From assembly GCF_005048265.1 (NCBI RefSeq), contig NZ_SUNH01000017.1, positions 53,742 to 117,741 on the forward strand: a DNA stretch of 64,000 nucleotides, written 5' to 3'. Below, piece by piece: positions 32,279 to 41,800 of the stretch. This stretch comes from Paracoccus hibiscisoli (GTDB lineage: Bacteria > Pseudomonadota > Alphaproteobacteria > Rhodobacterales > Rhodobacteraceae). The translations under genes were made by a program, and so were the position numbers. Positions within the stretch are counted from its first letter, which is position 1; each line of letters begins with the position of its first letter. The notes under the pieces are model-generated. The model worked only from the letters and a program-made list of their open reading frames with translations. It had not been told where the DNA came from and did not search any database.

Positions 32279-35200
32279 ATGATCGAGTATCGCCACGTGA
32301 CCACCTTTGGTGTCACGCAACAGCGCTGGCTTGCCCGACTGACCGACCTCGAGATCATCGAGACGGGCGGGCAACTGGTGCTGGTCGCGGCGAACCATGT
32401 CGGCGGCGGCATCAGCAGCTATGCGATCAGCGATCCCCTTGCCCCCATCACCCAGCTGCGCACACGCGCCTGGCTGGACAGTTTCGCCTATCAGGGCCCG
32501 CCCCAGATCACCGCGATCACCATCGGCGGCCAGACGCTGATCCATGCGGGGCAGATGGGCGGGGCGGCGAACCTGGCCACCTCTCTGCGGCTGGACAATG
32601 GCGCGCTGGCCCCCTTCGCCACGCTGTTCGGGACCAGCCTGGGATCGCAGGTGACGGCCCTGGGCCAGATCGACACGGGTGCGGCCCAGGTGGTCTTTTC
32701 CGCGCAGGGCGGCGGGCTGACGCTGACCACGCATCGCCTGGGGGCGGACGGGTCGCTGACCCGCGCGGGCCAGGTGACCCTGCCCACGCCCGAAGGCACG
32801 ACCGACGCGTCGCTGGACAAGGTCCTGGCCGTGACCGTGGACGGCCAGCGCCTGCTGGTCGCGATCTCGGGGAACGGCAACTTCATCTCGACCCACCGGA
32901 TGGATGCGGGGGGCGGACTGGGGCCGGGCATGGTCCATGTCGCGGCGCGGGGCACGGGCTATGACCTGCCCTCGGACGTGGATGTGGTGCAGTTCGCGGG
33001 GCGGACCTTCGTGGTCATGGCCTCGGCGGGCTCCAATTCGCTGACCGTGTTCCGCCTGACCCCGGACGGCCGCCTGACCACCGTCGATCACGTCCTGGAC
33101 GAGGCCACGACCCGCTTTCAATCCGGCACCGCGCTGGAGACGGTGGTGGTGAACGGCCGCGCCTTCGCCTTTGCGGGCGGGGCCGATGACGGCATCAGCG
33201 TCTTCACCCTGCTGCCCGATGGGCGGCTGGTCCACCTGACCACCATCGCCGACACCGCCTCCATGACCCTGGCCGATGTCAGCGAGATCGAGGCCCGCGT
33301 CGTCGGCGGCCGCATCCTGCTGTTCGTCGGCTCATCGACCGAGACGGGCATCACCCAGCTGGTCTTCGACCCCGGCCCGATCGGGGCGACGGGCTTTGCC
33401 GGGGCGGGCGTGGTGCGCGGCGGCACGGGGGGCGACATGCTGGTCGCCACCGCCACCACCACCCGGCTGGAGGGCGGCGGCGGCAACGACATCCTGGTCG
33501 CGGGCACCGCCCCCGTGACGCTGGTGGGCGGCGCGGGGGCCGACATCTTCATGCCGACCCGGATCAAGGGGCGCATCAGCATCCTGGACTATGAACCGGG
33601 CATCGACCGGCTGGACCTGTCGCTGTTGGGCAATGTGCGCAGCATCTGGCAGCTGCAATTCGTGCCCACCGCCAGCGGCATCCTGATCATCAACGGCGAC
33701 CTGATCATCGACATCACCACCCGCGACGGGCGCGGCCTGACCGCGGCCGATTTCTCGAACGCGATGTTCCCCATCGGCCATTACCTGCCGCCCGAACTGG
33801 ACCCGGTGCTGGTGCGCCCCGACGACATCCCCTCGACCGAGGCGCGATGGATCTTCGGCACCGCCGGGGCGGACCGCCTGACCGGGGGCGCGCGGCCCGA
33901 ACAGATCATGGCCGGGGCGGGCAACGACACCGTGTCGGGGGCGGGGGGCAACGACACCCTGCGCGGAGAGGCGGGCGACGACGTGCTGCGCGGCGGCGAC
34001 GGGCATGACCAGCTGTTCGGCGGCCCGGGCCGCGACACGCTGTTCGGCGATGCGGGCAACGACCTGATCTTTGGCGATGACGGCAACGACCTGATCTATG
34101 GCGGCACCGGCGACGACACGCTCTATGGCGGCACCGGAGACGACCTGATCTATGGCGGGCCGGGCAATGACCGCATCTTCGGCGATGCGGGCAACGACAC
34201 CCTGTCGGGTGAGGACGGCAACGACTGGCTGGAGGCGATGCTGGACAACAACCGCCTGCTGGGCGGGGCCGGCAACGACACGCTGATCGCGGGGACCGGC
34301 GCGGACCTGCTGGATGGCGGCACCGGCGATGACAGCCTGATGGGCGGCGCGGGCCGCGACACGCTGATCGGCGGCGACGGCAATGACCGCCTGTTCGGAG
34401 AGGATGGCGACGACCTGCTGGAGGGCGGGGCGGGCGACGACCACCTGGACGGCGGCACCGGCAACGACCGCCTGATCGGGGGACCGGGCCGCGACACGCT
34501 GCTGGGCGGCGACGGCAACGACCTGCTGGAGGGCAACGAGGGCAATGACGTGCTGTTAGGCAATGATGGCGACGACACGCTGCAGGGCGGGCTGGGGGCG
34601 GACCGTCTTTATGGCGGGGCGGGCAATGACCAGTTGTTCGGCAATCAGGATGCCGACCTGCTGTCGGGGGGCGCGGGCAATGACATGCTGTGGGGCGGCG
34701 GGGACAATGACACGCTGTATGGCGATGACGGCAACGACGTGCTGCACGGCGATGGCGGCGATGACGAGATCTACGGCGGCACCGGCAATGACCGCATCTA
34801 CGGCGGCACCGGCAACGACCGCATGTTCGGCGAGGATGGCGACGATTTCATCATGTCCATGGCCGGCTGGAACGTGATGGACGGGGGGGCGGGCAATGAC
34901 ACGCTGACGGCGGGCGGGGGCAATGACCGGCTGTTCGGCGGAGACGGAAACGACGTGCTGAACGGCGGCGGCGGCAACGACACGCTGGAGGGCGGCAACG
35001 GCAATGACCGCCTGTTCGGGGGCGCGGGCCATGACCGGATGTTCGGCGGCGCGGGCAACGATTTCCTCAGCAGTGCCTGGGGCAACAACCTGATGCAGGG
35101 CGGCCTGGGCAATGACACGCTGAACGGCGGGGGCGGCAATGACACCCTGGATGGCGGGCCGGGCAATGACATCCTGCGCGGGGGCATGGGCCGCGATGTC

Positions 35201-35791
35201 CTGCGCGGGGGGCCGGGCGACGACCGCCTGTTCGGCAACCAGGGCGACGATACGCTGAACGGCGGCATGGGCAACGACACGCTGGACGGGGGCCTGGGCA
35301 ACGACCTGCTGATCGGCGGGCCGGGCAATGACCGCATGATCGGGGGGCCGGGCAATGACACGCTGGACGGCAACCAGGGCGCCGACACGCTGGACGGGGG
35401 GGCGGGCAACGACCTGCTGCGCGGGGGCATGGGACCCGACCGGCTGTTCGGGGGCATGGGGGCCGACACGCTGGTGGGCGGGCCGGGGGCCGATGTGATG
35501 ACCGGGGGGCCGGGCCGCGACGTGTTCCGCTTTCTGTCGTTTCAGGACAGCCTGCCCCGGCAATCCGACCTGATCACCGATTTCACCCCCGACGAAGACC
35601 GGCTGGACCTGCGCGCGCTGAACCTGTCCTATGTGGGCACGGGCGGGCATTCCGGCCCCCGCTCGGTCCGGTGGGAGCATGTGGACGGCCAGACCAATGT
35701 GCTGGTCGATATCAACGGCGACCGCCAGGCCGACATGCTGATCCGCCTGCAGGGGCGGCTGTCGCTGGACGGCGACGACTTCCTGCTCTAG
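32279..35791 (+). CDS. RTX calcium-binding protein with N-terminal beta-propeller
   Basis: An 1170-residue protein without a Sec signal peptide, typical of type I secretion substrates. Residues about 1-370 form blade-like repeats (for example [20 protein letters not shown] and [15 protein letters not shown]) resembling lactonase-type propellers. A short RTX stretch (about 380-420) and a serralysin-like module ([16 protein letters not shown]) follow. Residues 530-1078 are 61 uninterrupted nonapeptides of the GGxGxDxLx type. The C-terminus repeats the module ([16 protein letters not shown]) and ends DGDDFLL, like type I secretion signals. It folds when calcium binds outside the cell. Secretion genes are not in the window. 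A role in adhesion or biofilm is inferred. Confidence 0.9.
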   Translation: MIEYRHVTTFGVTQQRWLARLTDLEIIETGGQLVLVAANHVGGGISSYAISDPLAPITQLRTRAWLDSFAYQGPPQITAITIGGQTLIHAGQMGGAANLATSLRLDNGALAPFATLFGTSLGSQVTALGQIDTGAAQVVFSAQGGGLTLTTHRLGADGSLTRAGQVTLPTPEGTTDASLDKVLAVTVDGQRLLVAISGNGNFISTHRMDAGGGLGPGMVHVAARGTGYDLPSDVDVVQFAGRTFVVMASAGSNSLTVFRLTPDGRLTTVDHVLDEATTRFQSGTALETVVVNGRAFAFAGGADDGISVFTLLPDGRLVHLTTIADTASMTLADVSEIEARVVGGRILLFVGSSTETGITQLVFDPGPIGATGFAGAGVVRGGTGGDMLVATATTTRLEGGGGNDILVAGTAPVTLVGGAGADIFMPTRIKGRISILDYEPGIDRLDLSLLGNVRSIWQLQFVPTASGILIINGDLIIDITTRDGRGLTAADFSNAMFPIGHYLPPELDPVLVRPDDIPSTEARWIFGTAGADRLTGGARPEQIMAGAGNDTVSGAGGNDTLRGEAGDDVLRGGDGHDQLFGGPGRDTLFGDAGNDLIFGDDGNDLIYGGTGDDTLYGGTGDDLIYGGPGNDRIFGDAGNDTLSGEDGNDWLEAMLDNNRLLGGAGNDTLIAGTGADLLDGGTGDDSLMGGAGRDTLIGGDGNDRLFGEDGDDLLEGGAGDDHLDGGTGNDRLIGGPGRDTLLGGDGNDLLEGNEGNDVLLGNDGDDTLQGGLGADRLYGGAGNDQLFGNQDADLLSGGAGNDMLWGGGDNDTLYGDDGNDVLHGDGGDDEIYGGTGNDRIYGGTGNDRMFGEDGDDFIMSMAGWNVMDGGAGNDTLTAGGGNDRLFGGDGNDVLNGGGGNDTLEGGNGNDRLFGGAGHDRMFGGAGNDFLSSAWGNNLMQGGLGNDTLNGGGGNDTLDGGPGNDILRGGMGRDVLRGGPGDDRLFGNQGDDTLNGGMGNDTLDGGLGNDLLIGGPGNDRMIGGPGNDTLDGNQGADTLDGGAGNDLLRGGMGPDRLFGGMGADTLVGGPGADVMTGGPGRDVFRFLSFQDSLPRQSDLITDFTPDEDRLDLRALNLSYVGTGGHSGPRSVRWEHVDGQTNVLVDINGDRQADMLIRLQGRLSLDGDDFLL
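33866..35512 (+). repeat. 61 tandem 27-bp RTX repeat units
   Basis: The segment is 1647 bp, exactly 61 units of 27 bp, each encoding one GGxGxDxLx-type nonapeptide with no insertion or loss of register. Most units end in GGC-GGC/GCG-type codons and start with GGC-AAC-GAC. Units 14-15, 37-38 and 45-46 deviate in the same way (see findings). Confidence 0.9.
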
Positions 35792-36819
35792 CGCGCCAGC
35801 CGCGCCACGGCCCAGGATGCCGCCTCGGCCACGACCGGATCGGCGTCGCCCTCCAGGCCCCGCGCCACCGGCGCCAGCTCCGCATCCCCCGAATTGCCGA
35901 TGGCATACAGCACGTTGCGCACAAAACGGTCCCGCCCGATCCGCTTGATCGGCGACCCCGAAAACCGCGCCCGGAACCCCGCATCGTCCAGGCCCGCCAG
36001 CTCCGCCAAAGGCGGCGCGTCGATGATCCCGCGATAGCGCATCTCGGACCCGGCCTGCGCGAACTTGTTCCACGGACAGACCGCCAGGCAGTCGTCGCAG
36101 CCATAGATCCGGTTGCCCATCAGCGCCCGCAGCTCCGGCTCCACCGGCCCCTTGTGCTCGATGGTCAGGTACGAGATGCACCGCCGCGCATCCAACTGAT
36201 AGGGCGCCGGAAAGGCCCCCGTCGGACAAACGTCCAGACAGGCCCGGCACGACCCGCAATGGCTGACCTGGGGCGCATCCGGCGGCAGCGGCATGGTGGT
36301 GAAGATGGCGCCCAGAAAGAACCAGCTGCCCAGATCGCGCGACAGCAGATTGGTGTGCTTGCCCTGCCAGCCCAGCCCGGCGGCCTGCGCCAGCGGCTTT
36401 TCCATCACCGGCGCGGTATCGACGAAGACCTTGATCTGGTGCCCCGGCTCGGGCGCTGTCTCCAGCAGCCAGCGGCCCAGGCGTTTCAGCCGCTTCTTGA
36501 CCAGATCATGATAATCGCGCCCCTGGGCATAGACGCTGACGGCCGCGCGGTCGCGCCGCTCCAGCACCGCCAGCGGATCGCCCTCGGGCGTGTACAGCTC
36601 GGCCAGCATCACCACCGACCGCGCCTCGGGCCACAGCGCGGAGGGATCGCCGCGCCAACCCATCCGCTCGGCCATCCAGCCCATCTGCCCGTGCCGCCCC
36701 CGGCCCACAAAATCCGCCAACCGCCCGGCCAGCTCCGGCACCCCGCCCGGCCGCATCACCCCCATCGCGGCGAAGCCCACCGCGCGGGCCTCGGCCTCGG
36801 TCTCGGCCTTCTTCTTCAC
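35788..36819 (-). CDS. queG: Epoxyqueuosine reductase
   Basis: Last step of queuosine tRNA modification, reducing epoxyqueuosine with cobalamin and 4Fe-4S clusters. Both cluster motifs are clear: [16 protein letters not shown] and [11 protein letters not shown]. The cobalamin/substrate region includes [20 protein letters not shown] and [19 protein letters not shown] place the start at the GTG at 36819 (about 343 residues), 15 residues before the family's usual GFAAMGV. A longer in-frame form would translate a G-rich intergenic hairpin. The end overlaps the RTX stop by 4 bases. Confidence 0.9.
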   Translation of the reverse strand: MKKKAETEAEARAVGFAAMGVMRPGGVPELAGRLADFVGRGRHGQMGWMAERMGWRGDPSALWPEARSVVMLAELYTPEGDPLAVLERRDRAAVSVYAQGRDYHDLVKKRLKRLGRWLLETAPEPGHQIKVFVDTAPVMEKPLAQAAGLGWQGKHTNLLSRDLGSWFFLGAIFTTMPLPPDAPQVSHCGSCRACLDVCPTGAFPAPYQLDARRCISYLTIEHKGPVEPELRALMGNRIYGCDDCLAVCPWNKFAQAGSEMRYRGIIDAPPLAELAGLDDAGFRARFSGSPIKRIGRDRFVRNVLYAIGNSGDAELAPVARGLEGDADPVVAEAASWAVARLAR

Positions 36820-36874
36820 CCAAATATCCCGGGGGGAATCGCCGTCAGGCGATGGGGGGCTGGCCCCCCCGCCC

Positions 36875-37561
36875 TCAGCCGAAATCAAGCTCGGCATAAT
36901 GGGCCGCAGGGTGGATGCCCGGCACCTGATCGGCCAGAACCGACCGGAAGGCGGGGCGGGACTTGATCGTCGCATACCAGTCGCGCAGGGCCTCGGACCG
37001 GTCCCAATCCACGTCGGAAATATAATCCAGACAGGAAAAATGCGCGGCCGCCGTGAAATCCGCCAGGCTCAGCGTGTTGCCCGCCAGCCAGCGCCGCGTC
37101 TCCAGCAGCTGGGCCAGATAGTCGATATGCTCCTTGATCGCGCGCAGCCCGTCCTTGACCACCCGGCTGTCGGGATAGCCGGTGCGGGTGATCTTCTTCC
37201 AGACGCGCTCGTTCAGGATCGGCTGGGTCACCTCGCTGTGGAACTTGTCGTCGAACCAGGTGCACAGCCGGCGCACCTCGTGGCGCTCCAGCGGCGTCTG
37301 CGGCATCAGCGCGGGCGCGGGCACCGCCTCGTCCAGATACTCGACGATCGCCTGGCTTTCCGCCAGCAGATTGCCGCGCCAGCGCAGCACCGGCAGCTTG
37401 CCGGCCGGATTGCGGCGCTTCAGATCGGGCGGACCCTCCCAGTACCGCTCCTCGACCAGCTCGACCTCGATCTTCTTCTCGGCCAGAACCAGCCGCACCT
37501 TGCGGCAAAAGGGCGACAGGGCGGTGTGATACAGTCGCGTGGTCTGCGTGTTGGTGTTCAT
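36875..37561 (-). CDS. Glutathione S-transferase family protein
   Basis: A 228-residue GST with the thioredoxin-like N-terminal domain. The catalytic-region [15 protein letters not shown] carries a Cys in place of Ser/Tyr, and the glutathione site [22 protein letters not shown] is followed by YLDEAVP. The all-helical C-terminal domain has [18 protein letters not shown]. The ATG at 37561 begins at the fold; longer starts have no family character. Substrate is unknown. It is upstream of queG on the same strand with a hairpin between them. Confidence 0.92.
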   Translation of the reverse strand: MNTNTQTTRLYHTALSPFCRKVRLVLAEKKIEVELVEERYWEGPPDLKRRNPAGKLPVLRWRGNLLAESQAIVEYLDEAVPAPALMPQTPLERHEVRRLCTWFDDKFHSEVTQPILNERVWKKITRTGYPDSRVVKDGLRAIKEHIDYLAQLLETRRWLAGNTLSLADFTAAAHFSCLDYISDVDWDRSEALRDWYATIKSRPAFRSVLADQVPGIHPAAHYAELDFG

Positions 37562-37625
37562 GGGACTGCTCGAGACCTTCTTGTTTTTCGCAACCCCGCC
37601 TTGATACGCCCCGCCCCCCCGGCTT

Positions 37626-38360
37626 TCAACCGCGCGGCGGCCGATCAAAGCAGGCCGCCCGCCCGTCGCGGGCAATCGTCTCGGCCCCGTCCAGGATCGC
37701 ACGCGACCGGGCCGACGGCGCGGCCGTCGTGCGCGTGCGCGGGCTGGGCAGGACGGCGGCCAGCCGCGCGGCCTGCACCGGGGTCAGCCGGTCGGGGGTG
37801 GTGCCGAAATGCGCCGCCGCCGCCGCATGCACGCCAAAGATGCCGGGCCCGAACTCGGCCACGTTCAGATAGACCTCCAGGATGCGCGCCTTGGACCACA
37901 GCGCCTCGATCTGCGGCGTCAGCAGCGTCTCGGCGGCCTTGCGCGGCCAGCTGCGCCTCTGCCACAGAAAGGCGTTCTTGGCGGTCTGCTGGGTGATCGT
38001 GGACGCGCCGCGCGACGACCCCGACGCGACCACCTTGCGGATCTCGACCATGTCGAAACCCCAGTGGCTGCAGAAATTCGCGTCCTCGGCGGCGACCACC
38101 GCGCGGCGCATGACCGGGGCGATCTCCGCCAGCGGCACCCATTCGCGCGGCGCCAGCGCCTGCTGACGCGCGACCCCCACCATCGTCCAGGTCATCGGCG
38201 GGTTCACAAAGCCATAGATCGCGACCGATCCCACCATCACCAGCACCGCCCGCAGCACCGCATAGCGCAGCCAGAACAGCGCCATACCGCGCCAGCGTCG
38301 CCGCGCCAGCGGCACGGGCGCATCATCGGCGGCGGGACGGGGCGAACGGCGCGTGAACAT
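37626..38360 (-). CDS. mtgA: Monofunctional peptidoglycan transglycosylase
   Basis: Polymerises lipid II into glycan strands in the periplasm. It has one N-terminal membrane helix (about 26-50) and the GT51 motifs. The first is VVAAEDANFCSHWGFD with catalytic Glu92, the second is GASTITQQTAKNAFLW, then RKAAETLL and ILEVYLNVAEFGPGIFGV. At 244 residues it has no transpeptidase domain. Starts at ATG 38375 or 38360 are both possible. Divergent to an MliC-type lysozyme inhibitor gene. Confidence 0.93.
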   Translation of the reverse strand: MFTRRSPRPAADDAPVPLARRRWRGMALFWLRYAVLRAVLVMVGSVAIYGFVNPPMTWTMVGVARQQALAPREWVPLAEIAPVMRRAVVAAEDANFCSHWGFDMVEIRKVVASGSSRGASTITQQTAKNAFLWQRRSWPRKAAETLLTPQIEALWSKARILEVYLNVAEFGPGIFGVHAAAAAHFGTTPDRLTPVQAARLAAVLPSPRTRTTAAPSARSRAILDGAETIARDGRAACFDRPPRG

Positions 38361-38462
38361 GGCCGCATGTCTCATGCCCAGGCCGCAGCGGTCAAGCGTC
38401 GCGCTTGCCCCGGCGCGCGTCCCGCGCCACTCTGGCCGCATCCCCCATCACCGGACCTGACC

Positions 38463-38798
38463 ATGCGCCCAGCCCTCGCCCTGATCCTGCTGACCGCCAT
38501 GCCCGCCACGGCCCAGCCCCTGCTCTCCTGGCCCCTCGGCCCCGACATGCAGGCGATCACCGCCACCATGGCCTGCGACAATGGCAGCACGCTGTCGGTC
38601 ACCTATCTGAACGGCACCCGCGATTCGCTGGCTTTGCTGGACCTCTCCGACGGCCCCACCATCTTCGCCGGCGTCATCGCGGCATCGGGCGCGCGCTATG
38701 CGGCGGGCGCCCGAGAATGGTGGGTCAAGGGCGACAGCGCGACCCTCACGGACAGCATGGCAGAGGGCGATCCGATCACCTGCACCATTCAGAACTGA
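38463..38798 (+). CDS. MliC-family C-type lysozyme inhibitor-like protein
   Basis: An exported protein of 111 residues with a signal peptide (about 1-18, ending ATAQ). The MliC-like domain has Cys38 and a C-terminal Cys106 for a disulfide, and SGARYAAG-REWWVKGD (the SGxxY and WxxKG motifs). No lipobox is present, so it is probably a periplasmic PliC-like form rather than a lipoprotein. It would protect peptidoglycan from C-type lysozyme. It is divergent to mtgA. Confidence 0.78.
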   Translation: MRPALALILLTAMPATAQPLLSWPLGPDMQAITATMACDNGSTLSVTYLNGTRDSLALLDLSDGPTIFAGVIAASGARYAAGAREWWVKGDSATLTDSMAEGDPITCTIQN

Positions 38799-38841
38799 CC
38801 CCCAAAACGGGACGCGGCCCCGCAAGGGGGCCGCGCCGCGA

Positions 38842-41800
38842 TCACTCGGCGGGAACCGCGCTCGGGACCTCGACGGCCTCGATCGGGTGGGTCAGGTGCT
38901 GCAGCATCTCCTTGGGGCAGACCTGCAGGAAGTTGCCCTTCTCCCGCTCCCAGTTCGACAGGATCTCGTCGGCGCGACGCGACCCTGTCTCCTTGAGGTG
39001 CCGTTCGATCAGGCCCTTCAGCTGATCCTCCCAGTGATCCTGGGTGACCGGGCACATCACCAGCGTTTCCGGGTTGATGTAGTCGCGCGCCAGCCCCTCG
39101 GGGTCGTACAGATAGGCCATCCCCCCGGTCATGCCCGCGCCAAAGTTCGCGCCAATCCGACCCAGGATCACGGCCACGCCGCCGGTCATGTATTCGCAGC
39201 CGTTCGACCCGCAGCCCTCGATCACCACCGATGCGCCGCTGTTCCTGACCGCGAACCGCTCTCCGGCACGGCCCGCCGCGAACAGATAGCCGTTCGTGGC
39301 GCCATACAGGACCGTGTTGCCGATGATCGTGTTGTCGGCCGCGACCAGCGGGCTGGCCATCGGCGGACGCACCACGATGGTGCCGCCCGACAGGCCCTTG
39401 CCCACGTAATCGTTGGCATCGCCCGACACCTCGATCTTCAGCCCCGGCGCGGCAAAGGCGCCCAACGACTGCCCGGCGCTGCCCGTCAGACGCACCGTCA
39501 GGTGGTCGGGCTGCAAGCTGTTGCGCATCCCGAACTTCTGCACGATCAGCGACGACGTGCGCGTGCCGATGGTCCGATGCGTGTTCCGGACCGCATAGGA
39601 CAGCTGCATCTTCTCGCCATCCTCAAAGAAGCGCGCGGCGTCCTTGACGATCTCGGCGTCCAGCGTGTCCAGCACCGCGTTGCGCGGCTTGGTGCGGTCA
39701 TAGACGATCTTGTCCGCGCCATCGACGGTGATCAGCAGCGGGTTCAGGTCCAGATCGTCCAGGTTCGCCGCACCCCGGCTGACCTGGGTCAGCAGGTCCG
39801 CACGTCCGATGATCTCATCGATCGACCGCGCGCCGATGCTGGCCAGGATCTCGCGCACCTCCTGGGCATAGAAGGTGATCAGGTTCACCACCTTGTCCGC
39901 CGATCCGGTGAACATGGCGCGCAGCTTTTCGTCCTGGGTGCAGACGCCCACCGGGCAGGTGTTCGACTGGCACTGGCGGACCATGATGCAGCCCATCGCG
40001 ATCAGGGCGGCGGTGCCGATGCCGTATTCCTCGGCCCCCATCATCGCCGCCATGACGATGTCACGGCCGGTGCGCAGACCGCCATCGGTGCGCAGCGTCA
40101 CGCGTTCCCGCAGGCGGTTCATGGCCAGAACCTGATGCGCCTCGGTCAGGCCCATCTCCCACGGCAGGCCCGCGAACTTGATGGACGTGGCGGGCGACGC
40201 GCCCGTGCCGCCATTGTGGCCCGAAATCAGGATCACGTCGGCCTTGGCCTTGGCCACGCCCGCCGCGATCGTTCCCACCCCGCTGGAGGCCACCAGTTTC
40301 ACGGTGATCTTGGCGCGCGGGTTGATCTGCTTCAGGTCATAGATCAGCTGCGCCAGATCCTCGATCGAGTAGATATCGTGATGCGGCGGCGGGCTGATCA
40401 GCGTCACGCCCGGCGTCGAATGACGCAGCCGAGCGATCAGCTTGGTGACCTTCATGCCGGGCAGCTGGCCGCCCTCGCCGGGCTTGGCGCCCTGGGCCAC
40501 CTTGATCTCCAGCTCCTCGCAGGCGTTCAGGTATTCGGCGGTGACGCCGAATCGGCCCGATGCCACCTGCTTGATCTTGGCACAGGGGTTGTCGCCATTG
40601 GGCAGCGGATGGCTGTGGGCCGGGTCCTCTCCGCCCTCGCCCGAATCGGACTTCGCGCCGATCCGGTTCATCGCGATGTTCAGCGTCATATGCGCCTCGG
40701 GCGACAGCGCCCCAAGCGACATCCCCGGCGTCACGAACCGCTTCCTGATCGAGGTGATCGATTCGACCTCCTCGATGGGCACCGGCTTGCCAAAGGGCTT
40801 GATGTCCAGCAGGTCGCGAATGTGGATCGGCGGGTTCGCCCGCATCGTGGCGCTGAACTGCTTCCAGATGTCATAGGACGCCTTTTCACAGGCCACCTGC
40901 AACAGCTTCATGGTGTTGGCTTCCCAGGCGTGCTTTTCGCCCGTCCGCCGCAGCTTGTAGAAGCCGCCGACCGGCAGCATGTCCACGTTCTCGGTGTGGA
41001 ACGCCACCTGGTGCAGCCATTCCAGCTTGGCCTGCAAGCCGTGCAGGCCGATGCCGCTGATCCGCGACTGCATGCCGGGGAAATACTCCGCGACCATCGC
41101 ACGGCTCAGACCCACCGCCTCAAAGTTCAGACCGCCGCGATAGGAGGACAGGACCGAGATCCCCATCTTGGCCATGATCTTCAGCAGGCCCGCATCGATG
41201 GCGGTGCGATAGCGGCGCATGTTTTCGACCAGCGTGCCGGTCAGCAACCCGCGCTCGATCCGGTCATTGATCGAATCCTGCGCCAGATAGGGGTTCACCG
41301 TGGTCGCGCCACAGCCGATCAGCACCGCGAAATAATGCGGGTCGATGCATTCCGCCGACCGCACGTTGACGCTGCAGAACGTCCGCAGACCCTTGCGTGT
41401 CAGCCAGCTGTGCACCGCGCTGGTCGCCAGGATCATCGGCATTGCCACGCGGCTTGGGCCCTGCGCGTCATCCGACAGGACCAGATGGCCCGCGCCCGAC
41501 CGCACGGCATCCTCGGCCTCGGCGCGGATGCGCGCCAGCCCCTCGCCCAGGGCGTCCGGCCCGGCATCATCGGCAAAGGTGCAGTCGATGACCGTCACCG
41601 TGTCGCCGAACATGGTCACCATCTTGTCGAATTCGCCATTCGCGATGAAGGGGCTTTCCAGCACCACGATCTCGGTCTGCGCGCTGGATTCATCCAGCAC
41701 GTTCTTCAGGTTCCCGAACCGCGTCTTCAGCGACATCACCCGCGTCTCGCGCAAGCTGTCGATCGGCGGGTTCGTCACCTGGCTGAAGTTCTGGCGGAAG

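Noticed and set aside
33866..35512. Periodic 27-bp repeats as a CRISPR array
   Set aside because: The repeats are coding RTX units with no unique spacers, and no cas genes are present.
34556..36259. Hydrophobic Val/Ala/Gln-rich frame antisense to the RTX repeats and queG
   Set aside because: The periodic sequence is only the reverse reading of the 27-bp RTX repeats.
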